Below are positions 9,150-21,800 of a stretch of DNA of 64,000 bases, in pieces. The DNA is from Pseudoips prasinana. Lineage: Eukaryota > Arthropoda > Insecta > Lepidoptera > Nolidae. The notes beneath the pieces were generated by a model. The model worked only from the letters and a program-made list of their open reading frames with translations, did no database searches and was not told where the DNA came from. Each line of letters starts with the position of its first letter. Position 1 is the first letter of the stretch. The translations under genes and the position numbers were made by a program. Where the stretch lies: contig OX621249.1 of NCBI GenBank assembly GCA_951640165.1, positions 7,553,001 through 7,617,000 on the forward strand. Direction: 5' to 3'.

Positions 9150-10929
9150 CACAGGTACATGCTGGCCGAGTTCAGTATTTTTATAATTGTTGGACTAATA
9201 TCACAAATAATAAGAGTATTCTTGATTGGGTCCTGAACGGAGTTCCTATTCCATTTATTACGAAGCCATTTCAGTATTTCGTCCCTAAAACCACATTGTC
9301 TATAAGTGTACAGTATGACATGTCATTAGCTGTTGACAACCTGCAGAAGTTAGGTGCAATTATACAGGTTAAACCAAGTTTAGACCAGTTTGTTTCAAGT
9401 ACGTTCTTAGCTGCAAAACCGAACGGTGGTAAACGATTCATTTTAAACTTAAAATGTTTAAATCGTTTTATACCTAAAATACATTTTAAAATGGAAGATA
9501 GTAGAACTGCTAGTAAATTATTACAGCCTAATTGGTTTATGGCAACTATAGATTTAAAAGAAGCGTACTTACTAATACCTGTACATAAAGACTTTAGAAA
9601 ATATCTCCGGTTTCAATATATAACCCCAAATTCTCACGAACTTATATATTTCGAATTCACCTCGTTACCTTACGGACTTGGCATCGCTCCTAGGGTGTTT
9701 ACTAAGATTGTAAGGGAAGTGGTTGCGTTTTTACGTGGTCGGGGATTCGAATCCGTTTGTTACTTAGATGATATATTATGTTTAGGGAGTAGTTATGACA
9801 AATGTCTACAAAATGTGAAGGAAACAATAGCATTGTTAGATTGTTTGGGTTTCGTAATCAATTACGAAAAAAGTAAAATGCAGCCACAAAAATGTTGTAC
9901 GTTTTTGGGGTTTATCTATGACACTTCAGTAATGACCTTATAGTTACCATTAGATAAACGAAATAAAATAGCTAGTTTGGTTCAAAAGTTTTCAAAACTA
10001 CCGACAGTTACAATAAGGGAATTTTCTCAATTAATAGGAGTTCTAGTATCTGCTTGTCCAGCGGTGCGATATGGTTGGTTATACACCAAACTATTGGAAA
10101 GAGAAAAATATTTATTTTTACAGCAGTATCAATCATTTGATGCGAAGGTTAAGCTCCCTCAAACTATTTTAAATGATTTAAATTGGTGGAGTGAAAACAT
10201 TTACCAAGTACACAATTCGATTAAACTCCTAAGTTATGACTTAGAGATCTTTACGGATGCCAGTCTAACAGGATGGGGTGGATCATGTCGTGATTTAAGA
10301 GTCAATGGAATTGGAAAGTATGTGAACTTAGATATCACATAAATTATTTAGAATTATTAGCTGTATTTTTCGCGCTAAAATGTTTTATACGTGAAAAGTC
10401 TGGGTGCACCATATTGCTTCGTGTCGACAACACCACGGCTATTAGTTATATTAACCGCATGGGTGGAGTTCAGTTTCCACATTTGAATGCATTAGCTCGT
10501 GAAATTTGGCAATGGTGTGAGAGAAGAAACCTGTGGCTATTCGCTTCATATATTAACACGAAGGACAATATTGAAGCTGATAAGGAGTCCCGTAGAATTA
10601 ACCCAGACGTAGAATGGGAATTGTCCACGTCAGCGTTTAATTTTATTGTCAAGAAGTTAGGCCAGCCAGAGATTGATTTATTTGCCTCTCGAACCAAAGC
10701 CAAATGCCGCGAATATGTCTCTTGGAAACAAGATCCAGACGCCATACTTGTTGATGCTTTTACAATAAGCTGGCACTCAAAATTTTATGCCTTCCCACCT
10801 TTTTCTCTGATATTAAATTGTGTACAAAAAATTATACGTGATCAAGCTACGGGTATTCTGGTATTCCCCATGTGGTCTGCTCAGCCGTGGTACCCACGAC
10901 TTATGGAGTTGTTAGTGGAGTGGTTTTGA
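9055..10929 (+). pseudogene. DIRS reverse transcriptase / RNase H / methyltransferase-like ORF, broken
   Basis: The frame enters from within gag (about 9055) and reads GRVQYFYNCWTNIT and then the RT core. Visible RT marks are KPNGGKRFILNLKCLN, ATIDLKEAYLLIPV, TSLPYGLGIAPRVF and the catalytic YLDDIL (about 9761-9778). An in-frame TAG at 9941-9943 interrupts it. RNase H follows with DLEIFTDASLTGWGG. A frameshift near 10340 moves the remainder to the frame 10414-10929, which has RVDNTTAISYINRMGG and a C-terminal IDLFASRTKAKCREYVSW block of the type labelled DIRS methyltransferase/RNase H end. With a stop and a frameshift it cannot make a full product. Confidence 0.9.
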
Positions 10930-11056
10930 AACCACATCCCAAGTTAGTACTATCCCATTTCAGACAACAACATCCACTCCACAAGACGCTTACGCTGGGA
11001 GCAGCGCTGCTCTCAGGAGCGCGTTCTCCCGCCGCGGCACACCACCCGCCGCGCTA

Positions 11057-11951
11057 CGTCTGATACTTGCTTCGTTATCAAATAGCACTTTACAACAATA
11101 CGGTGTTTGTTACAAGTTATGGTGGCAGTATTGTTCTGAAAACAATTATTGTGTTTTTGAATTTTCTAGTGTCAATATTGTATCGTTTTTGACTGAGCAA
11201 TTTGAAAAGGGTGCTTCCTACGGCACACTTAATAGTCATCGCTCAGCCTTATCTTTGCTTCTAGGAAAGTAATTATCTTCAGAGGATGCTATAAGCCGTC
11301 TACACAAGGGAGTATATAAATTAAGACCCGCTTTGCCGAAATATTCTAGCACCTGGGATCCCCAGATAGTCTTAAACCATATTACAGTTTGGGTACCTAA
11401 TACTGAGTTAAGTCTGGAAAAATTAACGAAAAAACTAGTAGTTTTACTGGCATTATGTACTGCTCATAGGGTACAGACCTTTTCTTTAATCAAAATTAAC
11501 AATATCGTGATCAATACTAATGGTATCGAAATTTTGATTACAGATATAATCAAAACTTCAGGTATTGGACGGGATCAGCCAGTATTGCATTTACCGTACT
11601 TTCGTGATAACCTATCTATTTGTCCAGCTACTACTTTGGAAGATTACATGCCGGTAACGAAGGACTTGAGACCTTCCAATATAGATCACCTCTTAATCTC
11701 TGTGAAGCGTCCTCACAAGAACGCGACAGCACAGACTATAAGTAGGTGGATTAAACAAACATTGCAAGAGAGCGGCGTCGACGTGTCAGTATACGGTGAC
11801 CACAGCGCCCGTCATGCTGCTACCTCGGCGGCGCGCGTACTCAGCTGGGCTCAGCATTGATGTTATCCGTAAAACTGCTGGATGGTCCGCGTCCTCCCAA
11901 AAGAACAATGGCAAGTTCCCATACTTCATTTTACCTGACATCGAATCGTAG
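11057..11951 (+). pseudogene. DIRS tyrosine recombinase, one stop and one frameshift
   Basis: From 11057 the frame reads an N-terminal core-binding region (LRLILASLSNSTLQQYGV through SYGTLNSHRSALSLLLGK), then an in-frame TAA near 11270, then the catalytic domain. Visible catalytic marks are the first arginine in CTAHRVQTF (about 11459-11485) and the HxxR box DHSARHAA (about 11801-11824). A frameshift near 11850 moves the last part, with TAGWSASSQ and a candidate nucleophilic tyrosine in KFPYF, into another frame that ends TAG at 11949-11951. Family role: recombining the circular cDNA into the genome without a target duplication. Confidence 0.88.
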
Positions 11952-12728
11952 CGTCTATGTTGAGAAAAATATGAAAACTATAGGGCTTTCATTACTTGAA
12001 ATAATCACCGTTTTTTTTTTTGTTTGAGAAGGTCACAGAAAAAATATATTAACATTTTTATATTTTGAGGTTATGATGTCAACATGAAAGTAAAATGCGC
12101 CCTGCCTAACCACAATTCAATATCTACCTAGAAACTCATACATTTCTAGCGTAACGCAGTCCTAAGCAAACCTTTATGCTTCGGGATATATTGAGGCCTA
12201 CCTATATAACAAATCTAGAAGAGGGCATTAGTTAACGACCTATATGCAGTGATCGAATTATAGGCCTTATTTAAAGTGAGACTACTAATGATTTATGAAA
12301 CAAATGCCCGGGTGACGCGCGCAACCAACGCGACGACGCGACGTGGCGACGCATGAGCCTGCTCAGTAACCTACGTACCTATATAGGTACCAGTAACATA
12401 TGTATATCGTCTACCAACGCAGTTAGATCTAATTAAATCTAACTATTTATCGTTGGCTTTCACAATAGCTAAAAATATTTTTTCACACCGACTGGCATTT
12501 TCGCCGATTAGCGCCTGTAGACAAACGCTTTATTGTATTTGTTTACGAGTTAAAGTCAGTTTTATATTAACCACGATCGCATTTTTAAAGCAGAGCGGAG
12601 GGGTGACAAGGAAACGTAAACATAAGACTGACGAAAATTGTATTCCATTGGTTACTTTTCCTCAAGAAGACAAGACAAGAAGCCTAATAGAGGTTAAATA
12701 AAACAGACGTCAATATTTTAAATATATT
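11952..12728. other. Region between DIRS recombinase and Harbinger-like gene
   Basis: No coding signal is supported. It includes a short GC-rich patch with 'gacgcgcgcaaccaacgcga' near 12314 and a small hairpin around 12413-12456 ('ccaacg' paired with 'cgttgg'). The plus frame at 12453-12701 has no known domain. The 3' end of the inserted transposon probably lies here, but I could not find its terminal repeat. Confidence 0.4.
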
Positions 12729-15700
12729 TTATTCATCTTCTCTAACAACTATGTCATCCAAGAATTCTGCCGGAGCTGTTACATTTGTTTGATGCCTAGC
12801 CCATCCAAGATACCACACGAGCGTCATAACATGTGCGCAACAACCTACAGTACGCCGACCAACTACTTAAACAGTTGCAGCAGTATTCAGCTATGCCTGA
12901 TCTGCCTGTATTATTATTATTTTCTATCAAAATATAGACAAAGTACTTCTTTCTCGATACATGTCTCGATTGTATTTTGCCTCTTATTAAAGTGGTTTCT
13001 CCATTGCCTCGTAAGCTGTATTCAGAGGAATTCAATCTTTCACTGCACACTTCAATCCTATATCCGCCATGAAAACGTATATGCTCGCCATAATATGAGC
13101 GGGCTTGACGTATTTGATACGTTCCCAAGGCGAACAATATTAAGTCTCTATAATCTAATGTAGGAAAGACCATTACATTATGTCGGTCTGCTGTGAGACT
13201 TTGGAAGTTGGCTGATCGTCGGTTCATATTATTAATTTCTACCACATTTGCCAGATTATTTTCCAAGTTAATTCTTTCGTTAATTATATTTAATATTTTA
13301 TTAGCATACTCATTATTTCTTAGGCGAGCGCCAAACTTATTTAATAAAGCTGCTGCTATTTGGAAATTCTCCATCATGTGTGGTAGAGATCTATGAAAAT
13401 ACTCCTGCCTTAATATCTTGTAATCTCGTTTAATGTAACCATTTACAACCTCTACCACCCATCTACAAATGGTGATGCAGCGGCTTTGGTTAGCTTGAGA
13501 TGTAGTCAACTGATGCTCACCTTCTAACAGGGAGTGTGGCATATATGTGCGATAACCACATTCCTCCAATAAGCTAATGCTGTCTCTAAATCCTCTGTCT
13601 AATATAAAAACATCATTCTCTCTGAAATACAGCCTTAGAGGAGATGTTTCAACACTAAATAAGGATGTCATTATGTCAGCATCTGAGGTTGTTGCCTTGT
13701 ATGGGCCAAAACAATCCACAATATAACCATCACTAGCAACAATTAAGAAAGGTTTTAATAAATTCCTATATTTATGTAGTGAATAGGTGTCTTTTTGGAA
13801 CATGTAATTAGAACTTTTATTTATGTATATATATATACCATCACAAATTACTATTATGTTATTTTCATTTCCATATAAACCAATTGGAATGATTAAATTA
13901 TGGGTTAGCAACTGCTCCCGGGATAAATGTGTTATACCTAAGTATCTCGGCACAAAGTCTTGTATAAGCACTTCCCGGACTCGGTCCATCAGGGTTTCCA
14001 AGGTGCTTTTGCACTAAAGTTGCAATCCGTTCATCGGAGTCTCCAGTTCTCATCTTTATTAACAAAGACACAAGTCCTAGTCTTCCCCCTTTAATTTCTA
14101 AAATTCTTGGTACTTCTTCTAGAAGTAGATGGAATTTTTCTTTAGACAATCCTACCCAGTATGCGAAAATCCTTTCATCCATTTCTTGGAGGTTGTCAAA
14201 ATCTACAGTAGGATTAAAAGCGTTAACGAATGAAAATATATGTTGAACATGTTCGGCATTAAATGTATTAATACTGTTTTCTGATTGATATAAACTGTCC
14301 CAAGAATTTCTAGCTAAATGGTCCCCACAAACACGAGCTAATTTTGGCAAATAATATTTGTGATTGCTCAAAATAATTGCACGTAATTGGTCAGAAATGC
14401 CATGCAATGTCCCAGTATTACTGCAATTGGTAAACACACAATGGTTACCAGTGTTGGCCGCCCTCTTATATTCTGGTAATATAATATTTTCTAGTACGTT
14501 TGGCCTAGCAGTTTCTTCAGTTTGTGGACTCTCAGGGGTTTCATTATCCTGTGGTATTTGGGGTGTTGCTGCAGGTGATCTCATTTCATCAACAATATTG
14601 ATACGGAGAGCTTCTCTCTTAGTGCGCAACCAACAGGCATGACACACTATCTGAAGGTGTCAGCTGCAATGAAAGTAAATCAAAATTAGGAAACATGTAC
14701 AGGTAATTCAATTACAAGATAAACAGAATTTGCTTTCTTTCTTTTTATAACCATTCAGGTCATTTCAGGTTTATAATTTTTATTTATATACTTCAAAAAT
14801 AACATATATATTATTTATATTGAGCAAATACAAAATATGTAATAAGGAAACAGACCAAAGAAATATTTTTTTAAATTAATAGGACAAAGTCAAAGATCAA
14901 TTCTTTCATACCTGTCGTGGTTCTATTTTCATTCGAATAATATTTATCATGTTCTGTTGCAGTTCTGTTGGGTTTTCTCTTAAAACTTTGTCATTTTGCT
15001 TTCTTGCAATTGAACAGCCACACAGAAGACACACATTAACATGGCCTCGTTGACTTGGTCCAGCTTGATTATCATTGGCAGTAATATTTTGCTGCAAATT
15101 CTGATTTACTGCAACCATTGAAAGTTCCCAACATGCTTCACAAACATAATCATCCTCAGTAATCTAAAAGTTAAGGAAAAGAATAATTATTAGCAATTAA
15201 TGTAATTTAGCAATCTGTGTTGCCACCAGACTGGTGACTTGTGTTTGAGTTTAGTGCAAACTAGTTATATCTTAGACTAACACTGAAACAGACATTTACA
15301 ATTTAGGAAATGAAAAAATATATCTGATTTTCTGCTATTTGGTACTTCTCCAGACATATATGCCAATGATGGCATTGATCTAATTATATTATGGAATAAC
15401 AATAATAATCAGTTATTTATCCTCTCACAAAGATTTACAATACAGGAATGGTACCGTCCCTAAGAATACACACTGATTGTACATTTTGTTAATTTATCTA
15501 GAGACCTACTTTGTGAGAGGCTGGTGCCTGTTGTAGATTTATTTTTAAATCTAAGAGTACTAAGTAAGTATGGAAATAGCAAAATAAATATAAATAATAC
15601 ATACAGATAAGTATTGTTAAAACTTATGATTTGTGGATAAACCCAGTTGCAGAGCACGCTACAAACTCTTGTGTTTTGATCTAAGATCCGATATCGCCGC

Positions 15701-15762
15701 AGGGTGTTGACGCAAATGTTGCAATTCACGCACAAGATGCGTGTAGGCCTAAGACTATTCAT
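12729..15762 (-). pseudogene. PIF/Harbinger-like (DDE_Tnp_4) transposase gene with introns, two frame breaks
   Basis: Exon 1 (15762 to about 15601) and exon 2 (15163-14912) carry Cys-pair modules: CVNC...VCEACW, then CLLCG...VCHACW completed by exon 3 from 14650. Donor 'CAG|GTATGA' and acceptor 'CTTCAG|ATAGTG' delimit the second intron (14911-14651) in phase 0; the first donor is tentative. Exon 3 continues through a helical region to about 14005, where the frame shifts. The catalytic domain then follows: ICDGIYIYINKSSNYMFQ (first acid), GFRDSISLLEECGYRTYMP after VFILDRG, and ICRWVVEVVNGYIK (third acid). Near 12885 the frame shifts again into GRRTVGCCAHVMT and a tail ending at a TAA at 12729-12731. 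The CxC...CxH arrangement there resembles a SWIM finger. Role: cut-and-paste transposition. Confidence 0.8.
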
Positions 15763-16698
15763 TTTCGAGCACCCAACGATATACAAATCCTTAAGCACAA
15801 TCGGTCCGTTTAGAGAAAGCAGTTGGTCGTTTATGCAGATAGGTAGTCCGTAAGAACGCACAAGTCATCGTTTGGGGCAGAGAATCAAGTCCAGGGGGTA
15901 TGCGAGGGTCAGAAATACAAATAAACCAAAGAATAAAACAAAACAACAAGATACTCGTACTAAATACAATCAAGCACAGTATGTAGTTATCTATGGTGTA
16001 AATAGTACCGCGCTACACAGTTGTCAAAATGACGTTGTCATGACGAGAGGTGTTGCCATAACATTTTCTTTTATTTCAAATAATAATGGTGTTTAATAAT
16101 ATATAATATCAAATAATAAACCTAAACATGAAAAAAAAAATGTGTTAGTAAAAATATTTTAAATTAATTTGTCAATTTCTTCGATCTACTTACGCACCAT
16201 CTATTTCAATCGGATTTTATATTCATTATTTTCTAATAACAAAGTACACGTTTCCTTTTTTGTGGCAACTCTGGTACTTCAAGCCACGAACAAAACCATC
16301 ACCGGATGTGATTTTAATCAAATACAAGTTAATTAATTAAATAATTTATCCTCGGCTTTTACATGTAAAATGAATTACGTGCAAAAACTGAACTAATTAA
16401 ATGATTAAGTTTTGCATAAGTCAGATTTGTAGACACTTCCTAAGACAGTCAAGTAAATATTCGCCATTGTTCTTTAAATACTATAAGCGGCCTATCATAG
16501 ACAAAACGAATTTTGCTAAATCAGTTTGTTTACATGTCAATAATAATGATTGTTAAACATATCAATTACTGTAATGATTTTTCTGATTGATTCATTAAAA
16601 TAAAACTAAATGGTAAAAGTTATACTACGCTCGTGTTTTACTTTAGTGTATCTAGATGTAGGATACCCAAAAAATACAAAACTTAATACTCTGAACAT
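15763..16698. other. AT-rich flank between Harbinger-like gene and DIRS ICR
   Basis: There is no credible gene. The 5' end of the inserted transposon and the remaining DIRS 3' sequence should both be here. I found no clear terminal repeat. Confidence 0.4.
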
Positions 16699-16812
16699 CT
16701 ACCTGTTAATTTATATCGAAAATGAAACCACGAAATATTATATATGATCAAACGAACTTCAAAAGTGAAGTTCGATCAATATAATATGAGTGGTTTCATT
16801 TGAAGATATAAA
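16699..16812 (+). repeat. DIRS internal complementary region
   Basis: Bases 16701-16743 are the complement of the element's left tip (7614-7655), and 16743-16812 are the complement of its right tip (17034-17104). At the join it reads 'ccacgaaatattata' followed by 'tatgatcaaacg', which is the reverse complement of right end plus left end. In DIRS elements this region is believed to template the ends of the circular cDNA. Confidence 0.85.
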
Positions 16813-16881
16813 TCACCCTACCCACTCATAACCCAGTTTTGTAAAAACACGAGGTATCTAGGTAAACCTACCTAATTACTC

Positions 16882-17104
16882 TAAAAAGAATGAGCTGTCA
16901 TGGCGGACGAGTAGTGAGTGAAGGAAGAGGTTATCGATTTAATATTAATCGAGTTTTTTAGTCGATTAAATCTTAACATTTAAGTAATAAAAGCGTGCGA
17001 GTGTTGCTTTGTAGGTCAAAGGACTACCTGTTAATTTATATCTTCAAATGAAACCACTCATATTATATTGATCGAACTTCACTTTTGAAGTTCGTTTGAT
17101 CATA
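16882..17104 (+). repeat. DIRS right inverted terminal repeat
   Basis: The reverse complement matches 7645-7820 of the left repeat. The outer end contains a small hairpin, 'cgaacttca' pairing with 'tgaagttcg', that is also present in the ICR. Confidence 0.85.
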
Positions 17105-17351
17105 TATTATTGGATACAATTAGGTAAAGTGTCTAAAAATATCCAATGGTTGCCGTCATACCCGTTGCTATAAATTAGCGATAGGCTCCGGTTACAATCT
17201 GCGAACTGATTTATTGACTCTAGGGGTTTGCCTACGTCCGTAAGCAGGAGTGTGGTACAAGCTACAAGTATATAGCGTTAATGTCTTATAGTAAATTAGA
17301 TAAAAAGCTTACTTGTACGTAACGTACTCACGTAATAAAGTAACCGTTGTA

Positions 17352-17690
17352 CGTTGTTTTTTTTTTTTAGTGAAGGGAAAGCGACGGGGTATGTCGGACT
17401 CCCAGCCAGATGGTAGTGCCCGGTTTACCGACTAAAATCCCACGGTGTTCCTCAGCCACCTAGGTATAGTCCAGACCACGGGATTCGCTCGCGAATTCAC
17501 CGCAGTCTGGACAGGCGCTGGCCCACTATTCAGTGAGCCCCACTTCCGTTGGGGGCACTCTTCCCCCTCAAGAGAGGCGCGCGCGGAACACGGCGCGCCA
17601 CCGTCTCAGGCCTATTCTGGTCGGACAGAAGACTGCCCCATTAGGCCATTCTGATGCTACTAACCTAACCTAACTTAATGAAGTATATCT
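17352..17690. repeat. GC-rich interspersed fragment
   Basis: A T-run is followed by GC-rich sequence ('gacggggtatgtcggactcc', 'ggcgcgcgcggaacacggcg'), then 'ctaacctaacctaa'. The abrupt composition change marks a mobile-element fragment. The frame 17445-17654 has no recognised domain. Confidence 0.45.
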
Positions 17691-17704
17691 TACTATCTTC
17701 GCAG

Positions 17705-17739
17705 AGGACACTGTACTAAATATAGTACAGTGTCCTCGT
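17705..17739. repeat. 15-bp perfect hairpin
   Basis: The arms 'gaggacactgtacta' and 'tagtacagtgtcctc' are separated by a few bases. Confidence 0.85.
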
Positions 17740-18500
17740 AATAACTCAGGCACCGGGCAGAGTGCCACCCACGACCATCACCAGACTTTTCAACGCTTAA
17801 TAACTTATTGTTCAAGAAATGGAGCCTCATGGTGACTAGCACAAAAAGTGCCTCCGTGCTATATTCACGCGCACCTTTATCCTTTTCTTGATCCTTTCAT
17901 CAATTAAAAATCAGCCTAAATGTATGGCAAGTCTATCCGTTAAGGGCCAAGTCCAGCCTTGACTGGAAGTTAGTTCTACGAGCATCTGTGTATCGTACGT
18001 AATTACGCTACATTTACTCTAAAGGCTTCTTCACCTCTTGAACATATCTTCCTAACTAGATGAAAATGTGCGTGTATTCAGTCTAATTTGCACTGAAGAT
18101 GATTTTCCAAAGAGATACAAACAGTAGGCCCTTTTCACTTGAGTCACCTCTCTATGCCCGTTACATTAAAATAATTTTAATTTCTCGCATCAGTTTTAAT
18201 AATAGATGATATTAACAATAACTTTATTTAAGAAGTAGTTAGTAGTAGCAAGAAAAAGTATTTCCAATTAAGGGTAAACATTTACATTGTAAGCGTTAGG
18301 ATCCTTCTTCCAGTAAACGTATCAAGGTCATTTTTCATTTAAAAAGGAGGCCTGAACCTGTTGTCTCGATCTGGGGAGCCCGATCTCTCTGCTATACATA
18401 GCATACTAAATAAAAGTAAATAAATGTACAATTACAAAATATGAGTACCCGTATCAAAATACGGAAACTAATCTAAGGTATCTTAAATTTAATTTTAATA
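17740..18500. other. Stretch without recognised features
   Basis: Only short frames are present. No repeat family is recognised. Confidence 0.45.
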
Positions 18501-18504
18501 TTGG

Positions 18505-18725
18505 CCTCTCATGGTTAATTTTAATATTCCTGACTGCTAAACCATAAGGCGTGGGTTCGATCCCCACTTGGGATATCATGATTATTTGTTCCGTGCCTGG
18601 GTGCAATTTATCTAAAAACTGTATGTATTTACTAACATATAAGTATATTTATCAATTATCTGTTGGCAAAACTATGCCAATAGTACTGGCTCTGCCCAGT
18701 CTGGCATGAGATGGCAAGACATTTA
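18505..18725 (+). repeat. SINE, S2-like, diverged
   Basis: It has a B-box-like 'gtgggttcgatccccactt', then 'attatttgttccgtgcctgg', then 'catgagatggcaagacattt', in S2 order. The head is eroded. Confidence 0.6.
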
Positions 18726-18821
18726 TTTATTGTTATTATGTATATGATATACTGTATAATTAACTTATAGTATTCAAATTAATGGATCGAATATTTACAG
18801 CTACTTATTATTTTTAGTATT

Positions 18822-18864
18822 ATGGTATTAGTCATTTACTTATTAAGTAAATGACTAATACCAT
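18822..18864. repeat. Perfect 19-bp hairpin with 5-nt loop
   Basis: The arms 18822-18840 ('atggtattagtcatttact') and 18846-18864 are perfect complements. Confidence 0.9.
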
Positions 18865-21800
18865 TTCATATTCTCTTATACTGATATCAAACATGACTAT
18901 CTACACGTTTAACATATACAAATTTTATTTTCCACAGGTTTTTTACAACAATCACTGTCAACTAAACTGGAAAACCATGGCTGCAAAACTAGCAAATCAA
19001 TCACATGTTCGCTAAACTAAACCCATGTTACTAATACATGTTCTAGAAGTCGACGGGATTCACAGACTTGCACTTAACTTGTACATAGTCAATAAAATAT
19101 AATAAGAGCAGTATACGTATATGTATGTTGCTACGTATGTGTGTACGTTTCTTTTTATCTAATAATCTAAATATAAACTACATTGCAGGTTATTTAAAAT
19201 TAAGCTATTTGAATGGTTGAATGAAAATAATTTCTATAACATTAATGAATTCCTGGAACTGAAAATTTGCATGCCTTTGTTTTGAAGCAAAACATGTAAC
19301 GGTCTCATTCTATTTTGTAACAGCTTTGTATTGTTTCTGGCAATCAAATAGGTGACTATGACCATAACTACACTTGCTTGATTGCCCTTATTGTTCAGAG
19401 AACTCGTGGCAGGTATGATTTTAACCCAAACATTGCCATGGCATTGTAATTATTAGGTATGTACCTATTGTAACAACAGGGCTCGTACCATCTGATACAA
19501 AGGGCAGGTCTTATTCCATAGAATGGCTCACTGTAAAATAGGTTAACGTAACCTAATAATGCCAGAAAATATTCAGCCCATAAAACTAATATCTAATTAT
19601 ACATAGACTCTCGCCTGTTTCCCAGAGAGGTTTGTAATGTAATCATAATTGAAAATAAAATAAAATGGTAGTATCGTTGTAACAGTCGGTTACCTCAATA
19701 TATGCATGATCATAACAGATTTATAATTAAAAACATATTTGCTGGAGGGTAAGTATGTACTTAAATGTTTTGCTGACAGTCGGCATTTTGCGTTGATTCA
19801 ATCGGCATTTTAAGCGCCAAATTTTGCTTCATATTGCTTCTTCGCGCACTTAAACTTGCCCATGTTTATAGGCCAATACAGTGATTCAGATTAAATGTCA
19901 CTATAATATTATTATAACCCTTGTTTACTTAAAATAAAGTAAAAAGAATTAGTGTTTCGATGTCCGAACACTAAAAGTGAATGAGGTTTCAGCCGGCGGC
20001 GACGTGGCGCGCAGAGGGGGCCCAGTACTAGATTTTGTCCTTTTTAATGCTGCAAACTCTAAAAAAGTGTTCCATGTCCAGCACATTGAAGAGTGTACTA
20101 CCTGTCTAATATAAAAATCTCGAGGATGCAGCGACGAAATATAATAATAATTAGTGTCATAGTAACTGTCAATCAATTTTATCTTAATGTTTTTTTAAGT
20201 AAATAAAAGCAAAATATGTATATATAGGTCCCAAAAGTGTGGTGGGTTGATTTTACACTCTGTAAATGTGCTAATGGATGTGGAGGAGCTAATCGTAGTG
20301 ATGTGTAGGGTAGCCTTTGTCTTTAAGTGAGCGTCTTTTGGCTGATATGATGATAATTAAGCAACCTAATTTCCTATCACTTGGACCACAAACTTGCGTC
20401 ATAGTTTTATTCTCAGCCACTACCAGCCGCTATAAAAAGTTCAGTATTTTCTTCATAATAACTTGATTTCTAAATAAATCCTTCTTCCTTAGAAGTTGGA
20501 GTTATTTGTAGAAAATATTTTATATTCCTTCGGCCATCGGAGATTGCAGCTTACCATAATTCAATTCCTTCTAAAAGAAAACTGTGTTACAAGTATTGAC
20601 GTTTTTATTGCCTTATTAGCTTTAGCTGACGTTGAAATATTACGAAATGTTTAATGTTGTGGTGATTCCATTCTTTTTGAAAAATTGATCTAGTATATTT
20701 GATAATCTTAGAGTGATGACGTTTTGACCTATAAGAGCTCAACGGAGAAAGTATTGCTGAGAAGTAAGTTTTTTCTTTATTCATAAAATAATATCTTTTA
20801 AAATAAACAAAATATTATATAAATAAATATGTAAACAATAGAGCTCTTTCAACGGAGGGGATTCCCGCGCTAAGTCGGCGATGTTCAAGGCGACAGAGTA
20901 CGGAAACTCCTCAAGCCAGCTGTTGCCAATAATGCTGCCTCTTGTATCTGGGCCCTGACTCAGTATTCCAGCGAGAGGATCTAAAAATTTGGTCGAGGCT
21001 CTTTCTTACGAAGTTGTTTACCGAAAAGATTATCGGGACAATTATTATTGAGTTTACATCTCTCATGGCAGTTATTTTATTTATTATTATTGTAGTACGG
21101 AACAATTTAGCAATATAGTCGTTTGTTTGTGTGCCGACTTACTTCTTAAGAAAAATTTCTTTATCGAACATGCTAAAATAAGATACACGGCAAAATTACA
21201 CACAACAGACCAGATATTTTGACCATGGCTTCTGCTTGTAGCTATTATGATTGCGCTTATTGAAACTCACCTTTTAACGAGCGAAGATAAACACAGGTGG
21301 CGGTTTTATTTCATATTGTATGAATACTGGACCTAAATAATCTTAATTGGATTACCATATTCAAATATAATATAGTTGGTAAAAATAATCAAGAATAAAT
21401 TAAGCTTGTCAAACACCTGATTTCAATTCAGCTACAACATTATTATTCCATTAGCTGAATAATGTATACACTACTTATGGCAACACAGAGAAGTTTTTAG
21501 AGTTATCAATCATTACGTTCGATGTATCCAGACATAAATGTCGCGTTACATTTCAAAGAGAACATCTGTAGAGTAAGATTAATGTAGAAAACTCCTTTGT
21601 TAGGAGTACTACTGTATTCTATCGAGAATTCTTGCGGGGGTACACACTTAAATGTCTGAAGGACTTTTTTTGAGATCGTGCTAAACTGGTAACCCAAACA
21701 TGGACGGTTCGTTGCGAACTCAAATAAAATAAATAATTTGCATGAAACACTACCTAATTAAAATGTAGACTCCATCTTAGCAAATATTCTATTGATTCCC

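Larger units (their letters stand above)
7614..17104 (+). mobile_element. Full-length DIRS-type retrotransposon, coding-dead, carrying a Harbinger-like gene
   Basis: The order is left inverted terminal repeat, gag with an intron, RT/RNase H/methyltransferase-like ORF, tyrosine recombinase, internal complementary region (ICR) and right inverted repeat. This is the DIRS1-like plan, in which a recombinase rather than an integrase inserts a circular cDNA. The ICR at 16699-16812 consists of the complement of the left end joined to the complement of the right end, fixing the termini at about 7614 and 17104. All genes carry stops or frameshifts. About 4.7 kb between the recombinase and the ICR includes a minus-strand PIF/Harbinger-like transposase gene, presumably a later insertion. 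Confidence 0.85.
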
